A stretch of DNA of 64,000 bases from Rhodanobacter sp. B04 (GCF_002001125.1 NZ_MUNV01000018.1:48240-112239); one strand, 5' to 3'. Counted from the stretch's first letter, positions 11,022 through 19,510 are shown. Notes: generated by a model not told the origin, from the letters alone. Numbers and translations are program-made.

Positions 11022-11722
11022 GGCAGATCGTTCTCGATACGGAAACCACCGGCCTGGAAGTTCGCCAGGGACATCGGCTGATCGAGATCGCCTGCATCGA
11101 GATGGTCGAGCGCCGGCTTACCGGCCGGTATTACCAGACCTATCTCAACCCGGATCGCGCGATCGATGAGGGTGCGCGCCAGGTCACCGGCATCGCCGAC
11201 GAATTCCTGCTCGACAAGCCGCGCTTCGCCGAGGTGGTGGACGAGTTCCTGGCCTTCATCGATGGCGCCGAACTGATCATCCACAACGCCAGTTTCGATA
11301 TCGGGTTTCTCGATGCCGAGCTGGGGCGACTGGACAACGGCAGTGGCCGGATCGGCGATCGCTGCAGCGTGCTCGACACGCTGGCGATGGCGCGCGACCG
11401 CTACCCAGGTCAACGCAACAGCCTTGACGCGCTGTGCAAGCGGCTGGGTGTGGACAACTCGCGGCGTGACCTGCATGGCGGCCTGATCGACGCGCAGCTG
11501 CTTGCGGATGTCTACCTGGCGATGACCTCGGGGCAGGAGGCGTTCGATCTGGGTTTTGCTGGTACGGCTGAACAGCGCGCCACGGCGGTCATCGCACCTG
11601 TGGTGTTGCATGCGCGTCCGCGCGTCCTGCATGCGTCGCCGGAAGAGCTGGCGTTGCATGAGCAGAGGCTGGATGCGCTGGACAAGAGTGCGGGTGGGGT
11701 GAGTGTTTGGCGGGTGGGGTGA
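11018..11722 (+). CDS. dnaQ: DNA polymerase III epsilon subunit (3'-5' proofreading exonuclease)
   Basis: DnaQ proofreads replication as part of the Pol III core. The 234-residue product carries the DEDDh exonuclease motifs: DTETTGLE (ExoI), [11 protein letters not shown] (ExoII) and [14 protein letters not shown] (ExoIII with His). The C-terminal tail that binds the alpha subunit is divergent, as usual. It overlaps rnhA by 4 bases. It is the last core gene before the tRNA-Ser integration site. Confidence 0.96.
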   Translation: MRQIVLDTETTGLEVRQGHRLIEIACIEMVERRLTGRYYQTYLNPDRAIDEGARQVTGIADEFLLDKPRFAEVVDEFLAFIDGAELIIHNASFDIGFLDAELGRLDNGSGRIGDRCSVLDTLAMARDRYPGQRNSLDALCKRLGVDNSRRDLHGGLIDAQLLADVYLAMTSGQEAFDLGFAGTAEQRATAVIAPVVLHARPRVLHASPEELALHEQRLDALDKSAGGVSVWRVG

Positions 11723-11992
<270 letters not shown>

Positions 11993-12072
11993 GCGCCATC
12001 GGGATGACCGCAACCCCTTGAATGGCAAGGCTTTCGACGCTTCAATTCACTCGTAACTCGTTGATCACGTTG

Positions 12073-12078
12073 TATAAT
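12073..12078 (+). promoter_or_regulatory. -10 box candidate of the integrase promoter
   Basis: A perfect TATAAT lies 93 bases before the integrase start codon. No good -35 hexamer is seen at 16-18 bases upstream. Supporting evidence is position only. Confidence 0.4.
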
Positions 12079-12138
12079 TGCGCACATGGACGGTACGGTC
12101 GTGGTGCATCCGCGTAGCATTGGCGGGGCACAAAAAAT

Positions 12139-12160
12139 CGTACACAGACCGTACACAGAC
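12139..12160. repeat. tandem CGTACACAGAC pair, candidate integrase arm sites (left end)
   Basis: Two perfect adjacent copies of the 11-mer CGTACACAGAC lie between the left attachment repeat and the integrase start. Closely related copies occur just inside the right end at 21752-21772. Paired short repeats at both ends are typical of arm-type binding sites of tyrosine integrases. That role is inferred. Confidence 0.55.
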
Positions 12161-12170
12161 GGACGTCCAT

Positions 12171-13529
12171 ATGGCCAAGATCAAGTTTACCGAACCCTTC
12201 ATCAAGACCCTGCCACTGCCTACGGCGCACCATGTGCTGTACCACGACGAGGTGGCGCGCGGCCTGGCCGTGCGCATCACCCGGACAGGTTCGCGCTCTT
12301 TCCTGTTTTGCTACTCCCATGACGGGCGGGAGCGTCGTCTGTCCATGGGGCCATGGTCGCCCCCTGCGTCTAACCGCCTGGGCACACTGGCCACCCGTAA
12401 GGCTGGCGGCACGTTGGACTGGGCGCGACAGGAGGCCGCCCGCCTGCGGCTGCTGGTGCAGTCAGGCGCCGATCCGATGCAGCAGAAACAGGACGCCCGC
12501 GCCGAGCGCGAAGCGGCCCGGCAGCAAGCTGCCCGTGAAATCACCATCGAGACGCTGGCCAGCCGCTACATCGCCGAGTGGGCCAAGCCGCGCAAGCGCA
12601 CGTGGCCGGAGGACGAGCGCCGGCTGGACGCCATCGTTGTGCCAGCCTGGGGCAAGCGCAAAGTGAAATCCATAACGCGAGCGGATGTCAGCGCGTTGCT
12701 GGCACCTGTGGCCACAGGTGCGGGCATGCGCCCTGCTGAAGCCGGCGCACGACTGGCGCTGGTGCGCAAGTTGTTCTCCTTCGCGATGGATCAGGGGATC
12801 ATCGACATGCACCCCTGCCTGCGTATGCAGTTGCCGTGTGGCAAACCCGCGCCACGTACGCGAGCGTTGACCACAGCGCACGACCTGCGGGTTCTTTGGC
12901 GCGTCACCGAACCGGGTAGCCTGTGGGCGCGCGAGCCCGCCAACAGTGCCCTGCGCGAGCGCCGCTTTATAGAGGCGGAAGCGGACGCGTTGCGGTTGCT
13001 CCTACTCACAGCGGCACGCGCCAGTGAGGTTACCGACATGCCGTGGAGTGAACTTGACCTTGATGCGGCCATATGGGTGCTACCTGCTGCGCGCAGCAAA
13101 AACAAGCGAACGCACCTTGTCCCGCTGGTGCCGGCTGCTGTGGAACTGCTGCGCAGGCGCCGTGAAACGTCGGACAGCGAATACGTGTTTCCTGCCACGC
13201 GCCGCGACCACATCACCGACAGGAACCTGAGCCGCCCACTCAAGGAAGTCTGTCAGCGCCTGATTGCGTATGGCGTGGACATTGCGCCCTTTACCCCGCA
13301 CGACCTGCGCCGCACGGTGGAAACCGGCATGGCGGCATCACGGGTGCCAAAGGAGTACCGCGACCGTGTGCTGAATCACGTAGACAGCAGCGTGGGTGGC
13401 ATGCACTACAACATGTATGACTACATGGACGAAAAGCGCGAAGCGCTAGAAAAGTGGGCGCGCCGACTTGAAGGCTTGCTCGCTGACACTGTGGCCACGG
13501 TGGTGCCGATGCGCAGGAGGATTGCATGA
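12171..13529 (+). CDS. int: tyrosine recombinase integrase (P4-type, DUF4102 arm-binding domain)
   Basis: This 452-residue integrase would insert and excise the element at tRNA-Ser. The N-terminal arm-binding DUF4102 domain spans roughly residues 1-90 (YHDEVARGLAVRIT). A core-binding domain and the catalytic domain follow. Catalytic residues are visible: Arg in LLTAARASEVTDM, HDLRRT, the second His in LNHVDSSV and Tyr in HYNMYDYMDEKREALEKW. The start MAKIKFTEPF at 12171 is preferred; an earlier in-frame start would overlap the -10 box. It lies at the end away from the intact tRNA. It overlaps the next gene by 4 bases. Confidence 0.93.
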   Translation: MAKIKFTEPFIKTLPLPTAHHVLYHDEVARGLAVRITRTGSRSFLFCYSHDGRERRLSMGPWSPPASNRLGTLATRKAGGTLDWARQEAARLRLLVQSGADPMQQKQDARAEREAARQQAAREITIETLASRYIAEWAKPRKRTWPEDERRLDAIVVPAWGKRKVKSITRADVSALLAPVATGAGMRPAEAGARLALVRKLFSFAMDQGIIDMHPCLRMQLPCGKPAPRTRALTTAHDLRVLWRVTEPGSLWAREPANSALRERRFIEAEADALRLLLLTAARASEVTDMPWSELDLDAAIWVLPAARSKNKRTHLVPLVPAAVELLRRRRETSDSEYVFPATRRDHITDRNLSRPLKEVCQRLIAYGVDIAPFTPHDLRRTVETGMAASRVPKEYRDRVLNHVDSSVGGMHYNMYDYMDEKREALEKWARRLEGLLADTVATVVPMRRRIA

Positions 13530-13981
13530 TGGATACCACGTGCACGGTGACGTTGGTAGAACTTTGGGAATGGTCGTTGCCGGGCCTTTGCAAGATGGCT
13601 AAACAGGGCGACCCAGACGCACAAAGAGCGTGGGCCGGCACGCTGGCTCGCCTTCTTCAAGCAGGAAAAATTCCCACAGACGCGGTGGAGGTATTCCGTC
13701 AATTAGAGGCAGGTGAAGAAGCCGCTCAGGTCACCCACACACAAAAGCCACCGAATCGTCACGGCTTACGTTACCGAGATCAGCGCATCACACTTGAAGT
13801 CCAGTCGCGCATTGATCTGGTCAAACTGGTGGAAGCCCGACGCACCGAGTGGGAAGCGGAAGGTCACGCTGTACCGCAGATGCCAACCATCAAAAAAACG
13901 ATCTATGGCCAAGTCGCCGAACTATTTGAGATTAAAGCGGATCGCGTGAAGGAGATTTACGAGGACAGAGGCAAAAAGTAG
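13526..13981 (+). CDS. hypothetical protein of the element, co-translated with int
   Basis: I do not recognise this 151-residue protein. It is mostly alpha-helical in character, polar, and has no signal peptide or membrane segment. The first third (LPGLCKMAKQGDPDAQRAWAG) resembles a helical repeat; the C-terminal part is Lys/Glu rich and could be a DNA-binding helix set (TIKKTIYGQVAELFEIKADR). AGGAGG at 13515-13520 lies 5 bases before the ATG. The start overlaps the integrase stop, so a role with the integrase, for example as accessory or excision factor, is possible but unproven. Confidence 0.7.
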   Translation: MMDTTCTVTLVELWEWSLPGLCKMAKQGDPDAQRAWAGTLARLLQAGKIPTDAVEVFRQLEAGEEAAQVTHTQKPPNRHGLRYRDQRITLEVQSRIDLVKLVEARRTEWEAEGHAVPQMPTIKKTIYGQVAELFEIKADRVKEIYEDRGKK

Positions 13982-14025
13982 AGGGGGTAAAAGCACCCGT
14001 TTATTTCCCCCGCTGGGCGACCTCA

Positions 14026-14064
14026 GCATGTTGCGTACCTAAGCAAACGAGGTACGCAACATGC
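14026..14064. repeat. perfect 15-bp inverted repeat, candidate operator
   Basis: The arms 14026-14040 and 14050-14064 are perfectly complementary around a 9-nt centre. No T-run follows, so it is a poor terminator. It lies directly upstream of the HTH gene, and a possible ATG at 14061 falls inside the right arm. A protein-binding operator, a replication-initiation site or an RNA structure are all possible. Confidence 0.7.
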
Positions 14065-14159
14065 GCAGTAAGGCACAAGACTGGGTAAAGCCCAGCAGAA
14101 CCACCACCAGCGCAAAGCTGGTTGGCAGCACTACGAACTGCACGCCCGATGGCGACGAC

Positions 14160-14393
14160 ATGGACAAGCAGACTGGAGAGCGCGGTGCCAAACGCGGGCT
14201 CATGGACGATTACGCTCCGCCGTCCGAAGCCGCTCGCGAGCTGCACAAGCACCCATTCACATTGAAGCGCTGGCGTCGCGCAGGCTATGGCCCGCAGCCA
14301 GTCAAGATAGGTGGCCGCCTGTACTACAGGCGATCGGATCTTGCACGGTGGCTCGAATCGCTGAATTCGCAGGGCGGCGAGGCCGAGGTATGA
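14160..14393 (+). CDS. HTH DNA-binding protein, excisionase/AlpA-like
   Basis: This 77-residue protein (from the ATG at 14160) has a MerR/excisionase-type helix-turn-helix: PPSEAARELHKHPFTLKRWR followed by a GGRLYYRRSDLARWLES wing. Such proteins direct excision or regulate satellite and prophage operons, like P4 Vis or AlpA. An upstream ATG at 14061 would add 33 residues but lies within an inverted repeat, so 14160 is preferred. Its stop overlaps the start of the primase gene (ATGA), making it the first gene of the replication operon. Confidence 0.78.
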   Translation: MDKQTGERGAKRGLMDDYAPPSEAARELHKHPFTLKRWRRAGYGPQPVKIGGRLYYRRSDLARWLESLNSQGGEAEV

Positions 14394-14866
14394 AAATCCC
14401 TCCGCCTCCACCGCCGCCGCGCATGACGCGACCGCTAGAAGTGCTGCTGCCTCATCTAGCAAACGTCAGGCCGTCAGGCAGCGGCTGGCGCGCCGATTGT
14501 CCCAATGGGCACAGCAAGACCCGTGGTTCATTGTCGATTACCGAAGCCGGCGACGGTCGCGTGCTGCTGCACTGCTTCGCATGCAGTGACGTGCCAGGCA
14601 TCTTGTCGTCACTCGGCCTGCAACTGGCCGACCTTTTCCCACAGCGTATTCGCGACGACTGGAACCCAGCAGCGCGTAAGGCCGCCATTGAGATGGCTCG
14701 TCGTAACGATTGGGAGGCCGCACTTCGCGTGCTTGATCGTGAAGCGACGGTGGTGCTGATTGCCGCCGGCGATATGCACGAAGGCAAACAGCTTAGTAAC
14801 ATAGATGATGCGCGCCTTGTTCTGGCGGCGCATCGCATCACGCAGGCGCGGAGTGTGCTCGCATGA
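14390..14866 (+). CDS. CHC2-type zinc-finger primase-like protein
   Basis: This 158-residue protein resembles the N-terminal zinc-binding part of phage and plasmid primases. It has CPNGHSKTRGSLSIT followed by LLHCFACSDVPGILSSLGL, giving the Cys/His set of a CHC2 zinc finger. The TOPRIM catalytic domain is absent in this chain, so on its own it would bind template rather than polymerise. It is followed, with a 4-base overlap, by a RepA-like helicase, and the two probably form the replication module. The start follows from the ATGA overlap with the HTH gene. Confidence 0.8.
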   Translation: MKIPPPPPPPRMTRPLEVLLPHLANVRPSGSGWRADCPNGHSKTRGSLSITEAGDGRVLLHCFACSDVPGILSSLGLQLADLFPQRIRDDWNPAARKAAIEMARRNDWEAALRVLDREATVVLIAAGDMHEGKQLSNIDDARLVLAAHRITQARSVLA

Positions 14867-16251
14867 CGCGCCATGAATCACTGCCGGCAAGCGTTAGCAC
14901 CTTGGAAGAGCGCGCCGAACGCGACCGGGCCAAGGTAGAGGCTGCTGCCTCGCCGCCTGGACAAACGTCGGTCAGCGACTACGTCAAGTTGACTAACGCA
15001 TCCAGCATCACGCCCAAACCAATTCAGTGGGTATGGCCAGGCTACTTGGCGTGCGGCAAGCTGCACCTCTTGGCGGGAGGTCCTGGTACGGGCAAGACCA
15101 CCATCGCCATGGCCGTGGCGGCGTGCATTACTTCAGGGCAACAACTTCCATCTGGCCACTGCCCAACGCCCGGGAGTATCGTGATATGGAGTGGTGAAGA
15201 CGACCCTGCGGACACGCTGGTGCCGCGCTTGTTAGCCGCAGGGGCAGACCTTCTCAGAGTGCATTTTATCGACGGAGTTCATAGAGACGGCCATATTCAT
15301 CGGTCATTTGATCCGGCCCGTGACGTGCCTATGTTAGCGGCGCAAATGGCCAAGCTTGAGAACGTCGCGCTGATCATCATTGATCCGCTTGTGTCGGCAG
15401 TATCCGGTGATAGTCACAAAAATGCTGAGGTCCGCCGTGGTTTGCAGCCTTTGGTTGAATTGGCCGATAGCGTGAACGCCGCCCTGCTAGGAATTACGCA
15501 CTACAGCAAAGGCACGCAAGGTGGTGATCCGCTTGAACGTGTCACTGGCAGCATTGCCTTTGGGGCTTTACCTCGCATCGTTTACGGCACAGTTCGGATG
15601 AAGGCCGAAGCTGGCGAAGCGAGCCGGATGGTATTCGCGCGTGCAAAATCCAATATCGGCCCGGACGGCGGCGGGTTTGCCTACACCTTCCAACAATGCG
15701 AGATCGCGGGCGGCATTTCTGCTAGCCATATCGAGTGGGGAGAACCGCTAGTGGGGACCGCTCGCGAACTACTGGCCGAGCCTGAGCAGGAAGAGAACAA
15801 GCAAGGTAGTAGGTCCGACGATCAGCAAGGAGACACGCACGATGCTGCGGCGTGGCTGCGTGATGTATTGAAGGATCAGCCTATGCTGGTCAAGGACGTC
15901 AAGAAGCTTGCCTGTGAACTGAATTACGGCTGGCGCACCGTGGAGCGTGCTGCGCACAACACAGGTGTGATGCGTCAACGTGATGGCTTCGGCGCCCCGA
16001 TGACATGGTCCTTGCCTGGTGCCGGTTTGATACAGGAGCTACAACGCAAACTCGCCAACTCCGATCCATTCTCGCCCGTCTCGCCCGTCTCGCCAGCCCA
16101 AAACCCTGGTGCTGTTGGTGGCGCCAATGGTGTTGCCGGCATGCCCGCCACTATCGCCCCACCCCAAAACCTTGGCGAGGCAGGCGAGAATGGCGAGATT
16201 GCAGATGTTGGCGAGAATGCAGCCCCGCCGCAGGGTGGCCACCATGGTTAA
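14863..16251 (+). CDS. RepA-like AAA ATPase / replicative helicase of the element
   Basis: This 462-residue protein belongs to the RecA-fold AAA_25 (RepA-like) ATPases found in plasmids, prophages and satellites. Walker A is LLAGGPGTGKTT, Walker B is VALIIIDPLVS, and ITHYSKG matches the sensor region. The region after about residue 330 looks like a winged-helix (DVLKDQPMLVKDVKKLACE). The C-terminal 80 residues are low complexity, rich in Pro, Ala and Gly. It starts in overlap with the primase gene and is inferred to unwind the element's origin. Confidence 0.85.
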   Translation: MTRHESLPASVSTLEERAERDRAKVEAAASPPGQTSVSDYVKLTNASSITPKPIQWVWPGYLACGKLHLLAGGPGTGKTTIAMAVAACITSGQQLPSGHCPTPGSIVIWSGEDDPADTLVPRLLAAGADLLRVHFIDGVHRDGHIHRSFDPARDVPMLAAQMAKLENVALIIIDPLVSAVSGDSHKNAEVRRGLQPLVELADSVNAALLGITHYSKGTQGGDPLERVTGSIAFGALPRIVYGTVRMKAEAGEASRMVFARAKSNIGPDGGGFAYTFQQCEIAGGISASHIEWGEPLVGTARELLAEPEQEENKQGSRSDDQQGDTHDAAAWLRDVLKDQPMLVKDVKKLACELNYGWRTVERAAHNTGVMRQRDGFGAPMTWSLPGAGLIQELQRKLANSDPFSPVSPVSPAQNPGAVGGANGVAGMPATIAPPQNLGEAGENGEIADVGENAAPPQGGHHG

Positions 16252-16372
16252 GTGCCGCCGTCCGCCATCCCGTCCCGCAGGCTCCACGGTGCCCGCCAAG
16301 CCCTTGGGCGCTGCCCGTGTCGCCGAAGCCCGCCAGCCAGGCGCCGCGAGTCTTGCGGAGATGTTGCCATGA
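16245..16372 (+). CDS. small overlapping gene, 42-residue basic protein (tentative)
   Basis: A short frame starts at ATG 16245 inside the last codons of the helicase gene and ends in ATGA overlap with the next gene. The predicted protein is basic and Ala/Pro/Arg rich (MVKCRRPPSRPAGSTV). No family is recognised. The nested start and stop overlaps match the pattern of every neighbour in this operon, which is the only evidence for it. Confidence 0.4.
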
Positions 16373-16719
16373 GAGGCCGCACCCGCAAGGTGATACAACT
16401 GGCGCCTCGCTACCGGGCGTTCCTGACCCTTCACGGGTTCAAGCCTTTGGATGAGGTGGTGCCGGCTTACTGTGATGGATGTCGTTCGCCAATCTGGTTG
16501 CCGGCAACCTGGCCAGGTAATGACTGGCGCGTTTCGCGTTGTCCTTGGTGTTGTGTACAGCCAATCAAGAGGACGACACGACCACAGGTTGATTGTGCCT
16601 CCTGCCAGCACTACCGCGCTGAACCTGTGCGCGACGGGAAAGGGTGGTGCACGGTACGGGCGATGCCGCGCCTTCCGCAGCAACTGCGGTGGTGCCCGCA
16701 CTGGAAGCCTCTGCCATGA
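16369..16719 (+). CDS. Cys-rich hypothetical protein of the element
   Basis: I do not recognise a named family. The 116-residue protein contains paired cysteines in CDGCRSP, CPWCC and CASCQHY plus two later cysteines, suggesting one or two zinc-ribbon folds. It is basic and soluble. The ATG at 16369 overlaps the upstream frame, and the stop overlaps the next ATG (16716), so it is embedded in the replication-capsid operon. A nucleic-acid-binding role is a guess from the zinc-ribbon pattern. Confidence 0.7.
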   Translation: MRGRTRKVIQLAPRYRAFLTLHGFKPLDEVVPAYCDGCRSPIWLPATWPGNDWRVSRCPWCCVQPIKRTTRPQVDCASCQHYRAEPVRDGKGWCTVRAMPRLPQQLRWCPHWKPLP

Positions 16720-17027
16720 ACACGCTAACCAAGGTTTGTTCTTGCTGCGGAACGTTGGTGGTGATGTCTCACATGGAGGCCATCGAGGCGCGCATCGAAG
16801 CGCGTATCGAAACCCTGCGCCGCCTTTGCATTGATAGGGGGTGGCGCATCGTCGCCGGCGACCTTGTGTCCGAGGCTGTCGCCGCTGATTTGCTGGGCAA
16901 GTCAAAAGGACATCTGCGCAACCTCCGCTTAGGCGGGCGCCCTATCCCGTGCAGGCATGTCTTGGGCGGGTGGATGTACGCGTTGCCTGATCTTGCGGCT
17001 GTGCTTGAAAACTCTGACGAGGATTAG
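16716..17027 (+). CDS. small HTH-like hypothetical protein of the element
   Basis: This 103-residue protein starts with a CSCCG motif and a helical stretch (EAIEARIEARIETLRRL). It ends in an excisionase-like segment, AADLLGKSKGHLRNLRLGG followed by GGWMYALPDLAAVL. That tail is similar in layout to HTH proteins that bind DNA through a winged helix. It may be a second regulator or a packaging-associated DNA-binding protein. Its start overlaps the upstream stop. About 110 bases without a gene follow before the capsid gene. Confidence 0.65.
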   Translation: MNTLTKVCSCCGTLVVMSHMEAIEARIEARIETLRRLCIDRGWRIVAGDLVSEAVAADLLGKSKGHLRNLRLGGRPIPCRHVLGGWMYALPDLAAVLENSDED

Positions 17028-17137
17028 CGGCAGCGTCAGCAAACGTCATCTTTGCACCTAGGCCCATGCCTGCCAGGACAACACCCTTGGGTTGTGCCGT
17101 CGCGTTGTGCGGTGGCCATGCCCAAGGAGGTTTCCCC

Positions 17138-18157
17138 ATGTCGATGATCCAAAGTGCCAACGTGGCCGAATATGTACTGATGGCGAAGTGTCTTGCCAGA
17201 GCCGGAGGCAAGCTGTCGCTGGCGGCGCAGTTCGCCGACGAACACCCGAACGGGCTTCGCGTGGCGTCCGTGTTGCGCTCGGCCGTATCTGCCGGAACCG
17301 TGGCGGATGCCGGTTATGCGGGCAGCCTCATCGGCCATACCTTGGTCGCAGCAGGCTTTATTGAATCTCTCCCCGCAGCATCCGTGCTGGATCGCTTGCT
17401 GGCTGATGGAGTACTGCGCCGCGTGCCTTTGCGGACTCGTCTCGCCATTTCCACTGTGGCGGCGACGGGCCAGGTTGTTGGTGAAGGTGCGCCGACGCCA
17501 GTGAGCAGCCTTGCACTCAATGGCCAAGACCTTGACCCCATGAAGACGCAGGCGCTTATTGCCGTGTCGCAAGAGCTGATCAACGGCGCGACAGCCGCCG
17601 GCAATGTGCTGTTGGCGACGGAACTGCGAAATGGCGTTGCGGCTGCGAGTGATGCGGCTTTTCTCGGCCGCGTGGTCGCGGGGGCTTCATCGGTGACGGG
17701 TTCGGCTTCCCCGCTGGCTGACCTTGGCGCTGCGCTTGAAACCGTCAACGTCAAGGCTACCGGCAAGCCCTACCTGGTGATCGACGTGCACACCGCCAAC
17801 CGACTGGCGACGAAGGCCAGCTCAACGGGTGAGCAGGCGTTTCCCTTGATGGGGCCGAACGGTGGCGAGTTGGCTGGCATCCCCGTACTGGTCAGCGACC
17901 AAGTTCCCGCCGCGGACTCAAACGGTAGGAAAGCGTTGCTGTTGGACGCCACGGCGATTGCCGGCGATGCCGAAGCGCCGATGCTAGATGCCAGCGACCA
18001 GGCGACGCTGCAACTCGCCACTAATCCTTCCGGTGGTGCCCAGAACCTGGTTTCAATGTTCCAGACAGATTCCGTGGCGCTCCTCATTACAAGGTGGCTG
18101 GGCGTCAACGTCACACGAGCATCCGGTGTGGTCGTGATCGAAGACGTGCTGTGGTGA
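17138..18157 (+). CDS. phage major capsid protein, HK97-fold
   Basis: This 339-residue protein matches HK97-type major capsid proteins. It contains the N-arm/E-loop region (GEGAPTPVSSLALNGQDLDP), the spine and P-domain segments (ALIAVSQELINGATAAGN, LRNGVAAASDAAFL), and the late strand AGIPVLVSDQVPAADS. No prohead protease or scaffolding gene is adjacent, and the chain has no obvious long delta domain. AAGGAGG at 17124-17130 gives a strong ribosome binding site for the ATG at 17138. In a satellite it may build small capsids or divert a helper phage's assembly; neither is shown here. Confidence 0.78.
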   Translation: MSMIQSANVAEYVLMAKCLARAGGKLSLAAQFADEHPNGLRVASVLRSAVSAGTVADAGYAGSLIGHTLVAAGFIESLPAASVLDRLLADGVLRRVPLRTRLAISTVAATGQVVGEGAPTPVSSLALNGQDLDPMKTQALIAVSQELINGATAAGNVLLATELRNGVAAASDAAFLGRVVAGASSVTGSASPLADLGAALETVNVKATGKPYLVIDVHTANRLATKASSTGEQAFPLMGPNGGELAGIPVLVSDQVPAADSNGRKALLLDATAIAGDAEAPMLDASDQATLQLATNPSGGAQNLVSMFQTDSVALLITRWLGVNVTRASGVVVIEDVLW

Positions 18158-18162
18158 CCGCG

Positions 18163-18363
18163 ATGTCTATGACGAAGAACCTCCCGCCTAGATCGTTCGA
18201 GCATGTGTTGGCACAGGTGCCGGAAAACCTGCGTGCACAGCCGCTCACCATGGGTCAGTTCCTGCGTTTCATGGAACTGCTGGTTAACTCAAACAAGGCG
18301 CTGAAGAAGCGGGTCGTGCAGCTTGAGGAGAAGGTCAATGGCCAGAGTGACGGCCATGGATGA
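18163..18363 (+). CDS. small hypothetical protein with C-terminal coiled coil
   Basis: A 66-residue acidic-basic mixed protein begins 5 bases after the capsid stop. The C-terminal half is predicted by eye to form a coiled coil (LVNSNKALKKRVVQLEEKV). No family is recognised. It overlaps the next small gene by 26 bases. Its place right after the capsid gene suggests a head-associated or scaffolding-like role, which is speculation. Confidence 0.6.
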   Translation: MSMTKNLPPRSFEHVLAQVPENLRAQPLTMGQFLRFMELLVNSNKALKKRVVQLEEKVNGQSDGHG

Positions 18364-18538
18364 GCTAGCTGCCACACGCCGACATGCCGAGCGTCAACGT
18401 CCCGAAGCACCGGCAACACAAGACCAGTTCGTTGATCTGGTGAAGCGTGTGTCGTTGGAGTTCAACGCCATGCGCAGCGAGGTGTCAACACTGCGCCGCC
18501 GTGTGGAACAACTGGAATCCCAAGGAGGCAAGTCATGA
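18338..18538 (+). CDS. small hypothetical coiled-coil protein
   Basis: A 66-residue protein starts at ATG 18338 after GAGGAGAAGG. Its C-terminal part has heptad-like spacing (FNAMRSEVSTLRRRVEQLES), so it is probably a coiled coil. An alternative ATG lies at 18356. It overlaps both neighbours and is translationally coupled to them. No family is recognised. Confidence 0.6.
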   Translation: MARVTAMDELAATRRHAERQRPEAPATQDQFVDLVKRVSLEFNAMRSEVSTLRRRVEQLESQGGKS

Positions 18539-18780
18539 ACGTGCTAAGCCCATTCGAAGCGCAAGAACAGTATCCGGACGCCTGGCGTCATATCGAGGAT
18601 GAGATGGAGCAGGCGCGCGATGGTTACGCAGCTACGCTCGTGCCTGTTGCTGCCGAAGTGTTGACGGTCGATGGGGATGAAGTGCTTCAAGTTGTTGCGC
18701 TGACCGACATCAGCATTGTTGATGTCGGCGAGGACTCATTCGCTCACATGATGTTCCACGCCAAGCTCGCACCTTTCTGA
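18535..18780 (+). CDS. small acidic hypothetical protein, last gene of the plus-strand operon
   Basis: An 81-residue acidic protein is preceded by AAGGAGG at 18525-18531. It has no signal peptide, membrane segment or recognised motif. It overlaps the previous gene by 4 bases and ends the plus-strand satellite operon. The next 170 bases hold no gene, and the following genes are on the opposite strand. Confidence 0.6.
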   Translation: MNVLSPFEAQEQYPDAWRHIEDEMEQARDGYAATLVPVAAEVLTVDGDEVLQVVALTDISIVDVGEDSFAHMMFHAKLAPF

Positions 18781-18912
18781 GCCAACCCGGTGGGGGGGAG
18801 TGAAAAAGACAGGGACGTCTTACCCTAAGCAACGCGCGTGAAGTTTTTTTTGCGTGACCGCGAGTTAGAAAAATCTACTGCATCTAACGTGGGCGACACT
18901 AGCGTGCGAACC

Positions 18913-18949
18913 CGCCACGCGCACCGAATGAATGCCGGTACACGTGGCG
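18913..18949 (-). terminator. hairpin abutting the thsB stop codon
   Basis: A 14-bp stem with two G-U-compatible mismatches (18913-18926 with 18936-18949) begins one base after the thsB stop on the minus strand. It has no clear T-run. It probably ends the defence operon or protects its mRNA. Confidence 0.5.
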
Positions 18950-19510
18950 CTATCCTTGAATTCCGAACGATTGATAGGCTTCGTTGCTATAGATTCCTAA
19001 GCCGCCACCGGTTGGCAACTTATTATGATTAAATTGGTTGATTGCATCTAGCAATGCATTCTTTTTGAAAGGAATATGAATGGCACTTGCGGACCCATTA
19101 TTTATTCTCTCAGACAGGGCGCTTGGCCAATAGCCACTTAGCGCACTAGGATTTCGGATAGGTCCAGACCATTTCGTATAAGCGACAATGATCGGCAACT
19201 TATAGACGTCTACTGCCTTCGTAATCTCAAGTGGAACCCAATCAGTATCAAGGCGCGTGGTCTCGCCCAAGATCAAAACCATATTCTTGGAGTTTCTAAG
19301 CCTTTCCATCAGTGAGGCGCGAAGGGTCTCACGCTTGCTCGTGTCACGAACTGCGGAGGCCTTCTCGTGACTATTAATCATGGTGAAGTCATCGTCACCT
19401 TTTTCGGGCCACGCCTTCATGAGGTTGTAGTAGTCAATGTCGGAGTTTCCTCCAGGAATGTTTGTCCCGTCTGCATGAAACGCGATGTATGTCCCATTCC
19501 GGTAGGCCAT
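18950..19510 (-). CDS. thsB: TIR-like domain protein, Thoeris ThsB
   Basis: This 186-residue protein matches the TIR-like ThsB family (formerly DUF1863/MTH538 type). Visible features: TYIAFHADGTN, YYNLMKAWPE, RASLMERLRNSKNMVLILGE and the WVPLEITKAVD strand whose Glu95 is a candidate catalytic residue. In Thoeris, ThsB senses infection and makes a NAD-derived signal; type II systems are reported to use a histidine-ADP-ribose messenger. It overlaps thsA by one base. Base composition is lower in GC than the core genome. No signal peptide is present, so it is cytosolic. Confidence 0.8.
   Translation of the reverse strand: MAYRNGTYIAFHADGTNIPGGNSDIDYYNLMKAWPEKGDDDFTMINSHEKASAVRDTSKRETLRASLMERLRNSKNMVLILGETTRLDTDWVPLEITKAVDVYKLPIIVAYTKWSGPIRNPSALSGYWPSALSERINNGSASAIHIPFKKNALLDAINQFNHNKLPTGGGLGIYSNEAYQSFGIQG

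Noticed and set aside
12078..12170. Upstream extension of the integrase
   Set aside because: It would overlap the TATAAT box and the CGTACAC repeats; the family N-terminus starts at 12171.
18838..19032. 64-codon plus-strand frame after the satellite operon
   Set aside because: It overlaps the end of thsB on the other strand, has no ribosome binding site, and its sequence looks random.
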